This document shows, one piece after another, positions 1 to 8,586 of a stretch of 64,000 bases of DNA. The stretch is from Arthrobacter oryzae (lineage in GTDB: Bacteria; Actinomycetota; Actinomycetes; Actinomycetales; Micrococcaceae): assembly GCF_030718995.1 (NCBI RefSeq), contig NZ_CP132204.1, positions 3,782,001-3,846,000 on the forward strand, written 5' to 3'. Position 1 is the first letter of the stretch; every line of letters starts with the position of its first letter. The notes below the pieces were generated by a model that did not search any database, was not told the origin of the DNA, and saw only the letters and a list, made by a program, of their open reading frames with translations. The position numbers and the translations under genes are program-made.

Positions 1-2
1 GC

Positions 3-644
3 AGGCAGGTCGGCGAGCTGTGCCGCAGCAACGACCTGCTGATCTTCGAGGACAACCCCTACGGGCTTTTGGGTTTCGACGGGGAAACCATGCCTGCCAT
101 CCAGCCCGGTTTCGAGGACATCACGCTGTACTTTGGCTCGTTCTCCAAGATGATTGCGCCTGGCCTGCGCGTGGGCTGGGTCCTGCCGCCGGCGTCGCTG
201 TACGGCCACCTGCTCAATGCAAGCGAAACCTCGCAGCTCAACCCCTCGGTGTACTCGCAGCAGCTCATCAGCGCTTACCTGGACGATCCCGCCTGGGAAG
301 ACAAGCTGGCCGAATACCGGGCCATCTACCGGGAGAAGTTCACTGCCCTGGTGGAAACACTCTCTATGGTCATGCCCGCCGGCACCACTTGGAACCGGCC
401 TACCGGCGGCTTCTACCTTTGGGTGAAGGTCCCGGCCGGGATCGACACCGAAGCGCTCGTCTACGACTGCATCGAACACGGCGTGGTGTACGTCCCAGGC
501 ACCGCTTTCTACACGAACGGCAGCGGCCACAGCGAACTGCGGATGTCCTTCTGCCTGCCGTCCCTGGACGACATCCGCAAGGGTGCCGCCATCCTCGGCA
601 AGGTATTCAGCGCTGCCGTTGCGGGAGCAGCAACCCCGGATTAG
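3..644 (+). CDS. PLP-dependent class I/II aminotransferase, 5' truncated
   Basis: C-terminal 213 residues of a fold-type I PLP enzyme whose start lies left of the window. Visible landmarks are the EDNPYG segment (loop before the cofactor site), the SFSK motif carrying the Schiff-base lysine followed by APGLRVGW, and the small-domain GGFYLW / LRMSF segments that contact the substrate carboxylate. This is the aminoadipate/aromatic/branched-chain (LysN, MocR-like) subgroup. Without the N-terminus I cannot tell a free aminotransferase from the C-terminal half of a MocR-type GntR regulator. It converges on the minus-strand dehydrogenase operon, so a role in feeding 2-oxo acids to the adjacent ThDP enzyme is only an inference. 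Confidence 0.85.
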   Translation, partial: RQVGELCRSNDLLIFEDNPYGLLGFDGETMPAIQPGFEDITLYFGSFSKMIAPGLRVGWVLPPASLYGHLLNASETSQLNPSVYSQQLISAYLDDPAWEDKLAEYRAIYREKFTALVETLSMVMPAGTTWNRPTGGFYLWVKVPAGIDTEALVYDCIEHGVVYVPGTAFYTNGSGHSELRMSFCLPSLDDIRKGAAILGKVFSAAVAGAATPD

Positions 645-662
645 TCGCACTTTGAAGCAACA

Positions 663-700
663 ACGTGAGGCGCCCCCAGAGCTCTGGGGGCGCCTCACGT
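663..700. terminator. Perfect 19-bp palindrome, likely bidirectional terminator
   Basis: Two 19-nt arms with no spacer form a GC-rich perfect inverted repeat between the convergent aminotransferase and small-protein genes. There is no long T-run on either side, so it may rely on stem strength or on Rho. Confidence 0.7.
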
Positions 701-723
701 ATATGTGGGTATTTCAGATCGGA

Positions 724-966
724 TTACACAGTGGCCGGGGCGGCTTCCGTATGACGTCCAAAAAAGATCTCGAATGAATCGAAATCGATCAGCCGTCGGG
801 TGCCGGTGACGGTGTCCTGAATCCAGAACACTCCCAATTCCGGGTGGGCTTCTTCGATGTGGCCCCGGTGGTGAACTTTGTGGTTCTGCCGTGCCTCGAT
901 GAGATCACCAAGGCAAAGGTGGCTGAAGTCGTAGGACCGGAACTTGTCGGAGGGGAGGGCGGTCAT
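724..966 (-). CDS. Small conserved protein, GD-I/FWI/GTRRL family, member 1
   Basis: An 80-aa protein of unknown function. I chose the start at 966 because AAGGGA sits 6 nt upstream of that ATG; the longer start at 1032 has no ribosome site and adds a low-complexity PTPTPTP stretch. The visible pattern is LGDLIEA, then G-x-I, then VFWIQD, then TGTRRLID and a terminal F-x-I-F. The same ordered pattern occurs in the broken gene at 19357-19575 and in the tartrate-operon gene at 46576-46830, so I treat them as one family. It lies 82 nt downstream of the aldehyde dehydrogenase on the same strand and is probably the last gene of that operon. Alternating hydrophobic residues suggest a small beta-barrel; no catalytic residues stand out. 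Confidence 0.7.
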   Translation of the reverse strand: MTALPSDKFRSYDFSHLCLGDLIEARQNHKVHHRGHIEEAHPELGVFWIQDTVTGTRRLIDFDSFEIFFGRHTEAAPATV

Positions 967-1048
967 GTGGGGTCCCTTCGGAGTGGGGGTGGGTGTCTGG
1001 GGCCGTGCGTTGTGGTTCTGCCGCTTTTTCATCGGGGATTCCCGCCGC

Positions 1049-2422
1049 CTACTTCGCGGTACGGATTAGCTTCCGGTTCACGAACTCATCCATGCCGTAT
1101 TTGCCCAGTTCGCGGCCCACGCCGGAGCGCTTGATGCCGCCGAAGGGCAGCTCGGCAGCGGTGCCGGGGGCTTCGTTGATGTACACCATGCCGGCATCCA
1201 GCCGGTCGGCGATCTCCGCGGCCTTCTCCGGGTCGGTTGACTGGATCACGGCGCCCAGCCCGTAGACGGAGTTGTTGGCCAGCTCCACGGCCTCATCCTC
1301 CGAGGACACCCGGTACAGCACTGCCACCGGCCCAAACAGCTCCTCTGAGAAGGCACGCATGTCCTCGGTGACGCCGGCCAGGACCGTAGGTTGGAACCAG
1401 GATCCCGGCTGCTCCAGCCGCCCACCGCCGGTGAGCACCGTGGCGCCCTTCGCGACGGCGTCGTCCACCTGCTCCGCCAGCCCGTCCAAAGCGGCTGCGG
1501 AGGCCAGTGGCCCTATAAACGTGTCCGCCTCGGTGGGGTCACCCACCTTCACGGAGGCCACGGCACCCACGAACTTCTCCACGAACCGGTCGTACACCGC
1601 GTCCGCCACGATGATCCGTTTGGCCGCATTGCAGGCCTGGCCGGTGTTGCCAAAGCGGCCGAACAGGGCGTGCGTTGCCGCCCGGTCCAGGTCCGCGGAG
1701 TCCAGCACCAGGAACGGGTCCGAGCCGCCGAGTTCGAGCACCACCTTCTTGAGGTTCCGGCCGGCGATCTCCGCCACGGCGGACCCTGCGCGCTCCGAAC
1801 CCGTCAGGGACACGCCCTGCACGCGGGGGTCGGCGATGATGTCCGCCACCTGACCGTTCGTGGCGAAGACGTTGACATAGGCGCCTTCGGGCGCGCCGGC
1901 GTCGCGGAAGATCTGCTCCATGGCCAGCGCGGATTCCGGGCATTGCGGGGCGTGCTTGAGCAGGATGGTGTTGCCGTTCATCAGGTTGGGCGCGGCGAAC
2001 CGGGCCACCTGGTAGTACGGGAAGTTCCACGGCATGATCCCCAGCAGTACGCCCAGGCCGTCCTTGCGGACAATTGCCGTGCCGCCAGCCGCGACCTCCA
2101 GCTCCTCGTCCTCGAGGAAGGCCGGGCCGTTCTCGGCGTAGTACCGGTAGATGGACGCCACGATGTCCACCTCGATCTGCGCCTGGAAGACGGGTTTGCC
2201 CATCTCCCGGGTGACAATGCCGGCAAGCTCGTCGCAGCGCTCGGTGTACAGCTCGGCCACGCGGCCCAGCAGCTTCACCCGGTCCGCCAGCGCCGTGCGG
2301 TTCCAGGCCTTGAAGGCGGCGTTGGCGGTGGTTACTGCGGCGTGGATCTGCTCATCGGTGGCGGTGGGGTAGGCCTTGACGGTCTCCCCGGTGGCCGGGT
2401 TGGTGACGGCATAGAGGCTCAT
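1049..2422 (-). CDS. NAD(P)-dependent succinate-semialdehyde-type dehydrogenase
   Basis: A 457-aa ALDH-superfamily enzyme that oxidises an aldehyde to the carboxylic acid in the cytosol. PWNFP (131-135) marks the cofactor/oxyanion region, E230 in LELGGSDPF is the general base, and C264 in GQACNA is the nucleophile. Full length for the family, with AAGGAG 6 nt before the ATG. It starts 29 nt downstream of the ThDP-enzyme gene, so both are probably cotranscribed: a 2-oxo acid would be decarboxylated to an aldehyde and oxidised here. The short N-terminus and VRKDGLGV context match the GabD/Sad group (succinate-semialdehyde), but the true aldehyde is not readable from sequence. Confidence 0.88.
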   Translation of the reverse strand: MSLYAVTNPATGETVKAYPTATDEQIHAAVTTANAAFKAWNRTALADRVKLLGRVAELYTERCDELAGIVTREMGKPVFQAQIEVDIVASIYRYYAENGPAFLEDEELEVAAGGTAIVRKDGLGVLLGIMPWNFPYYQVARFAAPNLMNGNTILLKHAPQCPESALAMEQIFRDAGAPEGAYVNVFATNGQVADIIADPRVQGVSLTGSERAGSAVAEIAGRNLKKVVLELGGSDPFLVLDSADLDRAATHALFGRFGNTGQACNAAKRIIVADAVYDRFVEKFVGAVASVKVGDPTEADTFIGPLASAAALDGLAEQVDDAVAKGATVLTGGGRLEQPGSWFQPTVLAGVTEDMRAFSEELFGPVAVLYRVSSEDEAVELANNSVYGLGAVIQSTDPEKAAEIADRLDAGMVYINEAPGTAAELPFGGIKRSGVGRELGKYGMDEFVNRKLIRTAK

Positions 2423-2451
2423 GATGTGCTCCTTCAGTCGGGTTGGATCGG

Positions 2452-4101
2452 TTAGGGGAGGGCGATCGCGGGGTCGGTGATGACGTGGATGATGGCCGGG
2501 ATGCGCTGGTCCTGGACAGCTTTAAGGGAACGTTCGACGGCGATCGCGGCCTGGTCGTCGCTGGTCACGGTTTCGCCGTGCCCGCCGAAGGCGCGGGCGT
2601 AGGCCGCGAAGTCGGGGTTGGCCAGCTGCGTGCCGCTGACGCGGCCCGGGAAATGGTGCTCCTGGTGGTCCCGAATGGTGCCGTACTGGCCGTTGTCCAT
2701 CACGATGATGAGCATCGCGGCGCCGTACTGCACTGCCGTGGCGAACTCCTGGCCGTTCATCAGGAATTCCCCGTCGCCGGCGATGGCCACGGCCAGGCGA
2801 TCCGGGCTCTGCAGTGACGCGGCCGCTGCCGCCGGCACGCTGTAGCCCATGGAACCGTTGCGCATGCTCAGCTGCGACGGGAACACGTTCGTGGGCAGGT
2901 ACCGCTGTGCCCAGGCGCAGTGGTTGCCGGCGCCGAAGCTGTATACAGCGTCCTGAGGCAGGCGCCGGACCAGCTCGGACACCACGGCGCTCATGTGGCC
3001 GGTGCCTTCACGGGTTGCCGGAAGAGACGCCACGTCCGGCAGTTCGCTGAACGCAGCCTGCGCGGCCCGGCCGGCGGCGCGCCAGGAGTCCCAGTGTGCA
3101 GCCTTGCCCAGGCGCAGATTCTTGACGGCGGCGGCGAAGGCCACCGGGCTGGCCAGGATGTGGGCCGTCACGGCGCCTGAGCGTCCCCGCAGGGAACTGT
3201 CGATGTTGACGACGATGTTCGTTGCGTCCAGTGACTGCCGCAGGGTGTAGCCGTCGGTCGGAACGTCTGTGGGCACCGCGCCGATGGCCAGCAGCACGTC
3301 GGCCTCGGCGAATATCCGGGCGGTCTCCGCGGTGCGGCCGTAGCCCAGGGCACCGACGAACACCTCGGAATTGAACGGGATGCGGTCCGAGGCGCGCCAG
3401 TCCTGGATGACCGGGATGCCGTTGGCTTCGGCGAAGGTGGTGATTGCTGCTGCGGCGGTGGGGGTCCAGCGTTGGCCGCCGATGAACAGGGCGGGCTTCT
3501 CTGCGCGGGCCAGCGCGGTGCGGACCAGGTCCAGCTCAGCCAGGGACACTGCCCCTTCAGCCACGGCGATGGGCGCGTGCAGGCCACCGGTGAACTCGTG
3601 GGTGATGACGTCTTCCGGCAGGCCGACGATCACGGGACCGGGGCGCCCTGACTTGGCGGCGAAGAATGCTTCGGCCACCACCTCAGAGGCCCGGGAGGCT
3701 TCGTCGAGGACAAGGACGCGCTTGGCCTGGGTGCCGAACCACGCTTTGGGGTCGAATTCCTGGAAGGACTCGCGCTCTCGGTCCGCGACGGGGATCAGGC
3801 CCACGAACAGGACCATGGGGGTGGCGTCCTGCCAGGCGGCGTGGATCGCGACGAACGCATTGGCGGCTCCGGGTCCGCGGGTCACCATGGCCACACCGGG
3901 TTCGCCGGTGAACTTGCCGTGGGCTTCGGCCATGTAGGCGGCGCCGCCTTCCTGGCGGCAGACAACCGTTTCGATGTCGGCTCCGTGGAGTCCGTCGAGA
4001 ACGGCCAGGTAGCTTTCTCCCGGGACGGCGAATACACGGTTGACGCCATGCAAGGCCAGGGAATCAACGATCGCCTGGCCGGCGTGGGTTGTGGTCTTCA
4101 A
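2452..4101 (-). CDS. Thiamine-diphosphate-dependent decarboxylase/acetolactate-synthase-like enzyme
   Basis: A 549-aa enzyme with the three-domain ThDP fold. E51 in RQEGGAAYM is the cofactor-activating glutamate; the Mg/ThDP motif begins GDG (442-444) and ends DNG (469-471) with the usual spacing. TTG start with AAAGGAG 7 nt upstream. The family includes acetolactate synthase, benzoylformate decarboxylase and oxalyl-CoA decarboxylase. Its neighbours (aldehyde dehydrogenase, amidohydrolase, nearby aminotransferase) and the lack of any regulatory subunit gene point to catabolic 2-oxo-acid decarboxylation rather than branched-chain amino acid synthesis. It is expressed from its own promoter at 4182-4210. 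Confidence 0.8.
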   Translation of the reverse strand: MKTTTHAGQAIVDSLALHGVNRVFAVPGESYLAVLDGLHGADIETVVCRQEGGAAYMAEAHGKFTGEPGVAMVTRGPGAANAFVAIHAAWQDATPMVLFVGLIPVADRERESFQEFDPKAWFGTQAKRVLVLDEASRASEVVAEAFFAAKSGRPGPVIVGLPEDVITHEFTGGLHAPIAVAEGAVSLAELDLVRTALARAEKPALFIGGQRWTPTAAAAITTFAEANGIPVIQDWRASDRIPFNSEVFVGALGYGRTAETARIFAEADVLLAIGAVPTDVPTDGYTLRQSLDATNIVVNIDSSLRGRSGAVTAHILASPVAFAAAVKNLRLGKAAHWDSWRAAGRAAQAAFSELPDVASLPATREGTGHMSAVVSELVRRLPQDAVYSFGAGNHCAWAQRYLPTNVFPSQLSMRNGSMGYSVPAAAAASLQSPDRLAVAIAGDGEFLMNGQEFATAVQYGAAMLIIVMDNGQYGTIRDHQEHHFPGRVSGTQLANPDFAAYARAFGGHGETVTSDDQAAIAVERSLKAVQDQRIPAIIHVITDPAIALP

Positions 4102-4181
4102 AGTAGTGCTCCTTTACAGAGTGGCCAGGATCTGGCCGTCGGTGGCGGCGGGCTGCAGTGCCGGTGCCAAGGGTTTCCTCA

Positions 4182-4210
4182 AGTATTGGCAACCAAGTTC
4201 ATGCTGTCTA
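4182..4210 (-). promoter_or_regulatory. Promoter of the ThDP/ALDH operon (copy A of a shared promoter)
   Basis: On the minus strand, -35 TAGACA (4205-4210), a 17-nt spacer and -10 AATACT (4182-4187). The flanking 43 nt (4180-4222) align with 6054-6096 upstream of the amidohydrolase, including an exact 13-nt block TTAGACAGCATG-like on the minus strand. The rest of the gap 4102-4326 holds the ribosome site and no other gene. Confidence 0.65.
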
Positions 4211-4326
4211 ATACATATAAAGTTCAAATCAGATAACCAAAGAGCATGGACAATGTCGGCGGCAGACACCGCAGCGGTGGGGGCCAGCGAGTGCCCCGCT
4301 GCGGCCGCCTCCGCGGCGCGTCAGCG

Positions 4327-6012
4327 CTAAAGGCTGCCGTGCACCAGTTCGCCGCCCAACACGGTGGCCTTGACGCGGACATCGCCGATGTCCTTCGCCG
4401 GCACTTTGTAAATGTCCTCTGTCAGTGCCACGAAGTCGGCCAGCATGCCCGGTGCCAGCGACCCCTTGTAGTGCTCTTCGTGCACCGCATGCGCACTGCC
4501 CACGGTGTAGGCGCGCACGGCCTGGGCCACGCTGATGCGTTCCTCCGGAACGAAGTCAGCCCCAGAGGACGTGCGACGATTCACCAGATCATGGATGTTC
4601 AGCAGGGGGTCCCCTGACACGACTGGTGCATCCGAGCTGGCAGGGATTTCGATGCCGGCGTCAAGCAGGGACTTCACCCGGTAGGCGAGGCGCGTTCGCT
4701 CCGGCCCCAGCGCCCGGGCCGCGCCGTCACCGAGTTCGCTGATGAAGCGGCCCTGCGGTACGGGGATCAGGCCCAGGGATGCCAGCCGTTTGATCTGGTC
4801 ATCGCCGGCCACGTTGACGTGTTCCACCCGGTGCCGGGCATCCGGGCGCGGGTAGAGCTGCTGGGCTTCCTCGAAGATGTCCAGCACCACATCCAGTGCG
4901 GCATCGCCGATGGCGTGCGTTGCCACCTGCCAGCCCGCGCGGTGTGCGCCGATGACGCGGCGGCGCAGCTCCTGGGCCGGGAACTGCAGGAGCCCGCGAT
5001 TGCCTGCCGGCTCGCTGGCCGCGTGCTGGTAATCGCAGCACATGAACGCGCTGCGGCCGATCAGCGAACCATCGGACAGGATCTTGGCCGGGCCCAGCCG
5101 GAGCCATTCGTCGCCGAAGCCGGAGCGCATGCCCAGGTCCAGGCCCATCCGGGAAACCTCGCCGTTAGCAGCGTCCACGTCCCCGTCCCCGGCCCCATCG
5201 GCGTCGCCCAGCCCGTGCAGGGTGGTCAGGTACGGCATCACCGTGGCCCGCACGCCAAGTTTCCCGACATCCCGCGCGGCCTGGTAGCCGGCAATATCGG
5301 ACAGGCTGTGGCCAATGTGCTGCGGAGCGCCCAGGCCGGGCTCCGTGATGCTGGTGACGCCAAGTTCCAGCAGGGCGGCGCTGCCTGCGCCCACCATGTC
5401 GGCAACATCCTCCACGCCGGGGCCGGGAATGGCGTCCATAACCAGTGCCCGGGCCGTTTCCTGAAGCAGCCCGATGGCCCTGCCGGCAGCATCGGCGGGT
5501 GCCGCCCCGCCGTCGGGCGCGGTGACATTGCGGCGGCCGGGATAGCCTGCCCGTTCGAAAGCGGCCGTGTTGGCCACCCCCATGTGCCGGGAGTTGTGCA
5601 TCAGCCACACCGGGTGGCCGTGGCTGACGGCATCTAGCTGCTCCGCCGTAGGGTGCTGGTTGCCCAGATGGTTTTGGTCGTAGCCGGCACCCTGGACCCA
5701 CGCCCCTTCCGGCGCGGCCAGGCAGGCGCGCTCCACGGCGGCCAGCAGTTCGTCCATGGTGCCGCATGCGGCCGGCCGGAGGTCGGCCTGGACCAACGAC
5801 TGGCCCACGTAGCTCAGGTGGCAGTGGGCATCATTAAAACCGGGGACGACGGCGGCGCCCCCCAAGTCGAAGACGCCGCTGAAGAGCGAGGCGGGCAGGT
5901 CGTTATCGAGGCTGACAATGCGCCCGTTGTGGATCCCTACGCTGTGGGCATGCGGACGCCGGCCGTCTTGGGTGTAGAACGATCCGTTGGTGTACAGCGC
6001 GTCCAGGAACAT
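4327..6012 (-). CDS. YtcJ-type metal-dependent amidohydrolase
   Basis: A 561-aa cytosolic hydrolase of the amidohydrolase superfamily, cyclase/YtcJ branch (relatives include N-substituted formamide deformylase). An N-terminal beta-sandwich is followed by a TIM barrel with HCH (H63, H65), a lysine in GPAKILSDGS, histidines in ATHAIGDAA and RHRVEHV, and the aspartate in ASSDAPV. The C-terminus closes the sandwich with KGSLAPGMLADFVAL. GGGAG-type ribosome site 6-7 nt before the ATG. It has its own promoter (6056-6084), a near copy of the one before the ThDP gene, so both units likely respond to the neighbouring LysR protein. It probably hydrolyses an amide or formamide C-N bond; the substrate is unknown. 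Confidence 0.8.
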   Translation of the reverse strand: MFLDALYTNGSFYTQDGRRPHAHSVGIHNGRIVSLDNDLPASLFSGVFDLGGAAVVPGFNDAHCHLSYVGQSLVQADLRPAACGTMDELLAAVERACLAAPEGAWVQGAGYDQNHLGNQHPTAEQLDAVSHGHPVWLMHNSRHMGVANTAAFERAGYPGRRNVTAPDGGAAPADAAGRAIGLLQETARALVMDAIPGPGVEDVADMVGAGSAALLELGVTSITEPGLGAPQHIGHSLSDIAGYQAARDVGKLGVRATVMPYLTTLHGLGDADGAGDGDVDAANGEVSRMGLDLGMRSGFGDEWLRLGPAKILSDGSLIGRSAFMCCDYQHAASEPAGNRGLLQFPAQELRRRVIGAHRAGWQVATHAIGDAALDVVLDIFEEAQQLYPRPDARHRVEHVNVAGDDQIKRLASLGLIPVPQGRFISELGDGAARALGPERTRLAYRVKSLLDAGIEIPASSDAPVVSGDPLLNIHDLVNRRTSSGADFVPEERISVAQAVRAYTVGSAHAVHEEHYKGSLAPGMLADFVALTEDIYKVPAKDIGDVRVKATVLGGELVHGSL

Positions 6013-6055
6013 GCGGTTCTCCCGAGTTGTGTGGGTGTTTCATTGCGTTCCACCA

Positions 6056-6084
6056 AGTATCGGAAGCTAATTCCATGCTGTCTA
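6056..6084 (-). promoter_or_regulatory. Promoter of the amidohydrolase gene (copy B)
   Basis: Minus strand: -35 TAGACA (6079-6084), 17-nt spacer, -10 GATACT (6056-6061). Same architecture and the same conserved ACAGCATG immediately after the -35 start as copy A. Conservation of spacer bases, not only of the hexamers, suggests an overlapping operator. Confidence 0.65.
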
Positions 6085-6129
6085 ATGTCTATTTAGTCGC
6101 TCTACCATGCCTGCTAGGCATAAAGCTGA

Positions 6130-7047
6130 CTACACCCTGGCGTCGTCCTTGATGACTGCGCCCTGCTGGTTGAGGAAAGCTCGGATCCGCCGGGCCACTG
6201 CCCGGATGGTGTCCTCCGCGAAATGGCCCGGGATCCAGGCGGTATGTAGCGGAAGGCGCAATGCGGGCCCCGGACTGGCCTCTGTGCCCGCCAGGATTCT
6301 GATGGGGTGGGTGCCATAGGCAGGCAGGTCAGTGGTGACGCCAATCCCATGCCCGGCCGCCGCCAGCGCCATGATGGTTTGCCCGTCGTCGCATTCGGAG
6401 ACCTGGCGGAAGCTTAGGTGGGCCTGGTTGAGGGCGTCGTCCAGGATATAGCGGCTAACGCTCTGGTGGGAGGGCAGGATGGCATGCTGGACGGACAGGG
6501 CGGAGAGCGGAAGTTCGGTGACGCCGTCGCGGGCCCATTCGTGGTCCGCAGCCACATAGGCGGTCAACGGGATGCTGCCCAGCGGCATGGTGGTCAGCCC
6601 CGGCTCCGGCGCGGCAGGGGAGACGGCGAAATCGCAGCCGTGCAGCAGCGCTTCGGCAATGGCGAAGTGGCTGGTCTCCTGCGTAATGATGAGTGGATCC
6701 TCGGGCCCAGTGGTGGCGATGTAGGGCGCCAAGAACCCGCGGACCGAGGCCGCCGTGGCCGCTGCCACCAGGGTGGTCACGCGTCCGGTGCGCAGGGCGT
6801 CCGCGGCAGCTTCCATGCCTTGGGTTTCCACCATGAGACGTCGGGCGGCCGGGATGAATGCCCGTCCGGCGGGCGTCAGGGCCAGCTTGTTGCCCTGGGC
6901 CTCGAAGAGGCGTAGCTTGAGCTCGTTTTCCAGGGTCTTTATCTGCCGGCTGAGGGCAGGCTGTGCGATGTGGATCCGTTCGGCAGCGGCGGTCACTGTA
7001 CCGGCGTCCACGACGGCAAGGAAGTACTGCAGGCGGCGAAGGTTCAT
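6130..7047 (-). CDS. LysR-family transcriptional regulator
   Basis: 305 aa from the ATG at 7047, which begins MNLRRLQYF as LysR proteins normally do; the longer reading frame to 7152 adds a non-homologous leader. The N-terminal winged HTH (about 1-60: AERIHIAQPALSRQIKTLE) is followed by a periplasmic-binding-protein-like effector domain. It sits between the amidohydrolase and the MHS permease, divergent from the permease. ACAGCATG, the core of promoters A and B, recurs at 7052-7059 just upstream of this gene, so autoregulation and control of the whole module are likely. Confidence 0.85.
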   Translation of the reverse strand: MNLRRLQYFLAVVDAGTVTAAAERIHIAQPALSRQIKTLENELKLRLFEAQGNKLALTPAGRAFIPAARRLMVETQGMEAAADALRTGRVTTLVAAATAASVRGFLAPYIATTGPEDPLIITQETSHFAIAEALLHGCDFAVSPAAPEPGLTTMPLGSIPLTAYVAADHEWARDGVTELPLSALSVQHAILPSHQSVSRYILDDALNQAHLSFRQVSECDDGQTIMALAAAGHGIGVTTDLPAYGTHPIRILAGTEASPGPALRLPLHTAWIPGHFAEDTIRAVARRIRAFLNQQGAVIKDDARV

Positions 7048-7189
7048 GGAAACAGCATGCTCTTTGGGTATACCTAAACGCAAGAAGAAGTATTGGCGGG
7101 TATGTAACACCTCACAGTACGTTTCATGGGACAGAGCCATCGGCGCTCTCACAGCCCATCAACATTGCACCGCCATTTGAGGACCTCCC
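7048..7189. promoter_or_regulatory. lysR / MHS permease divergent regulatory region
   Basis: The 142-bp region contains ACAGCATG (7052-7059), the palindrome GGTATACC (7068-7075) and AAGTATTGG (7088-7096), which equals the -10 side of promoter A read on the other strand. No single consensus promoter is convincing for the permease; GAGG lies 7 nt before its ATG. Confidence 0.5.
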
Positions 7190-8533
7190 ATGACACATCA
7201 AGAATCACGAGCGGCGAGCTCCCCGGCCGCACCACCTGCAGCGTCGCCTGCCCCCGCACCGCCAGTGCCCGCAGGCGCCCCGTCCAGTCCCGGCAAGGTG
7301 GTGGCCGCCGCTTTCATCGGCACGGCGCTGGAATGGTACGACTTCTTCCTCTTCGGAACCACCGCCGCAATCGTCTTTGCACCGTTGTTCTTCCCCGGCA
7401 GCGATCCCGTGGCCTCCACCGTCGCAGCATTCCTCAGCTTCAGCGCAGCGTTCATCGCCCGGCCCGTCGGCGCGCTCATCTTCGGCCACGTCGGGGATAA
7501 GTACGGCCGGCGCGGCGCCCTGGTGGCCACCGTGATGATTATGGGAGCCGCCTCCACGCTCATGGGGCTGCTGCCCACCTACGAAACGGCCGGCGTCGTC
7601 GCCCCCGTTCTGCTGACTCTCCTGCGTGCGGTCCAGGGCATTGCCACCGGCGGCGAGTGGGGCGGTGCCACCCTGATGGCCATCGAGTATGCCCCGGCGA
7701 AACGCCGCGGGCTGTACGCGGCCCTGGTCCAGCTGGGGTCGCCGGTAGGCACGCTGCTGTCCACAGGTGCCATCACGCTGGTGGCCCTGCTGCCCAGGGA
7801 CGACTTCATGGCCTGGGGCTGGCGGCTGCCGTTCATCGCCTCAATTGTCCTGGTGGCCGTGGCACTCTGGCTCCGCTGGAACGTGGAGGAGACGCCGGAG
7901 TTCCAGGAACTCAAAGCCACAGACAAAACCACAAAGGCCCCGGTCATCGAACTGTTCCGCCAGTACAAAGCGAAGCTGGCCATCGGCGTGTGCACCTACC
8001 TGGTGGGCAACGCCGGCTTCTTCATCCTCACCACGTTCATGATCAGCTACGTCACCCGGGTCCTGGGCCTGCCGTCAACCGTGATCCTCACGGCCATGAC
8101 TATCGGCGCCGTGGCCCAGATGGTCATGACCGTGCTCGCCGGCCGCCTTGCCGACCGCTTCGGCGCGGCACGGGTGGGTATCATTGGCTACTCGATCTTC
8201 ATTGCGCTGGCCTTCCCCATCTTCTGGCTTGTGGACAGCAGGGATCCGGGACTGATCATCCTGGCCATGGTGCTGGCCTTCGGCCCCTGCGCCATCACCT
8301 ACGCCATTATCGGCGCACTAATCGACAGGCTCTTCCCGGCGCAGGTCAAATACACCGGCATGGGGTTGTCCGCCAACCTGTCCGCCGTCGTGGCCGGGTT
8401 CATGCCGGCGCTCGCCACCGTCTTCCTCACCTTCTCCGGCAACGCGTCGTGGGGACCGGCCTCGCTGCTCGTGGTCATCGGCCTGATCTCCCTGGGCGGC
8501 GCCATCGCCACCTCGAAGGTGCGGGCAGACTAG
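7190..8533 (+). CDS. MHS-family (MFS) metabolite:H+ symporter
   Basis: A 447-aa twelve-helix permease. A Pro/Ala-rich cytoplasmic N-terminus (about 1-33) precedes ALEWYDFFLFGT, the hallmark of metabolite:H+ symporters (ProP, ShiA, KgtP). The loop 2-3 motif GHVGDKYGRR and the repeat-half motif GRLADRFGAARVG are present. It is transcribed away from lysR. Substrates of this group are carboxylates, betaines or aromatic acids; here it probably imports the compound processed by the amidohydrolase and ThDP modules. Confidence 0.85.
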   Translation: MTHQESRAASSPAAPPAASPAPAPPVPAGAPSSPGKVVAAAFIGTALEWYDFFLFGTTAAIVFAPLFFPGSDPVASTVAAFLSFSAAFIARPVGALIFGHVGDKYGRRGALVATVMIMGAASTLMGLLPTYETAGVVAPVLLTLLRAVQGIATGGEWGGATLMAIEYAPAKRRGLYAALVQLGSPVGTLLSTGAITLVALLPRDDFMAWGWRLPFIASIVLVAVALWLRWNVEETPEFQELKATDKTTKAPVIELFRQYKAKLAIGVCTYLVGNAGFFILTTFMISYVTRVLGLPSTVILTAMTIGAVAQMVMTVLAGRLADRFGAARVGIIGYSIFIALAFPIFWLVDSRDPGLIILAMVLAFGPCAITYAIIGALIDRLFPAQVKYTGMGLSANLSAVVAGFMPALATVFLTFSGNASWGPASLLVVIGLISLGGAIATSKVRAD

Positions 8534-8586
8534 CTCAGACTCCCGGGTCAGGCGCCCAGCTCACCCGCCCGGCTGCGCCGGCCGGC

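Noticed and set aside
2452..4101. Biosynthetic acetolactate synthase (ilvB)
   Set aside because: No ilvN/ilvC neighbours and catabolic context; kept as a general ThDP-dependent enzyme.
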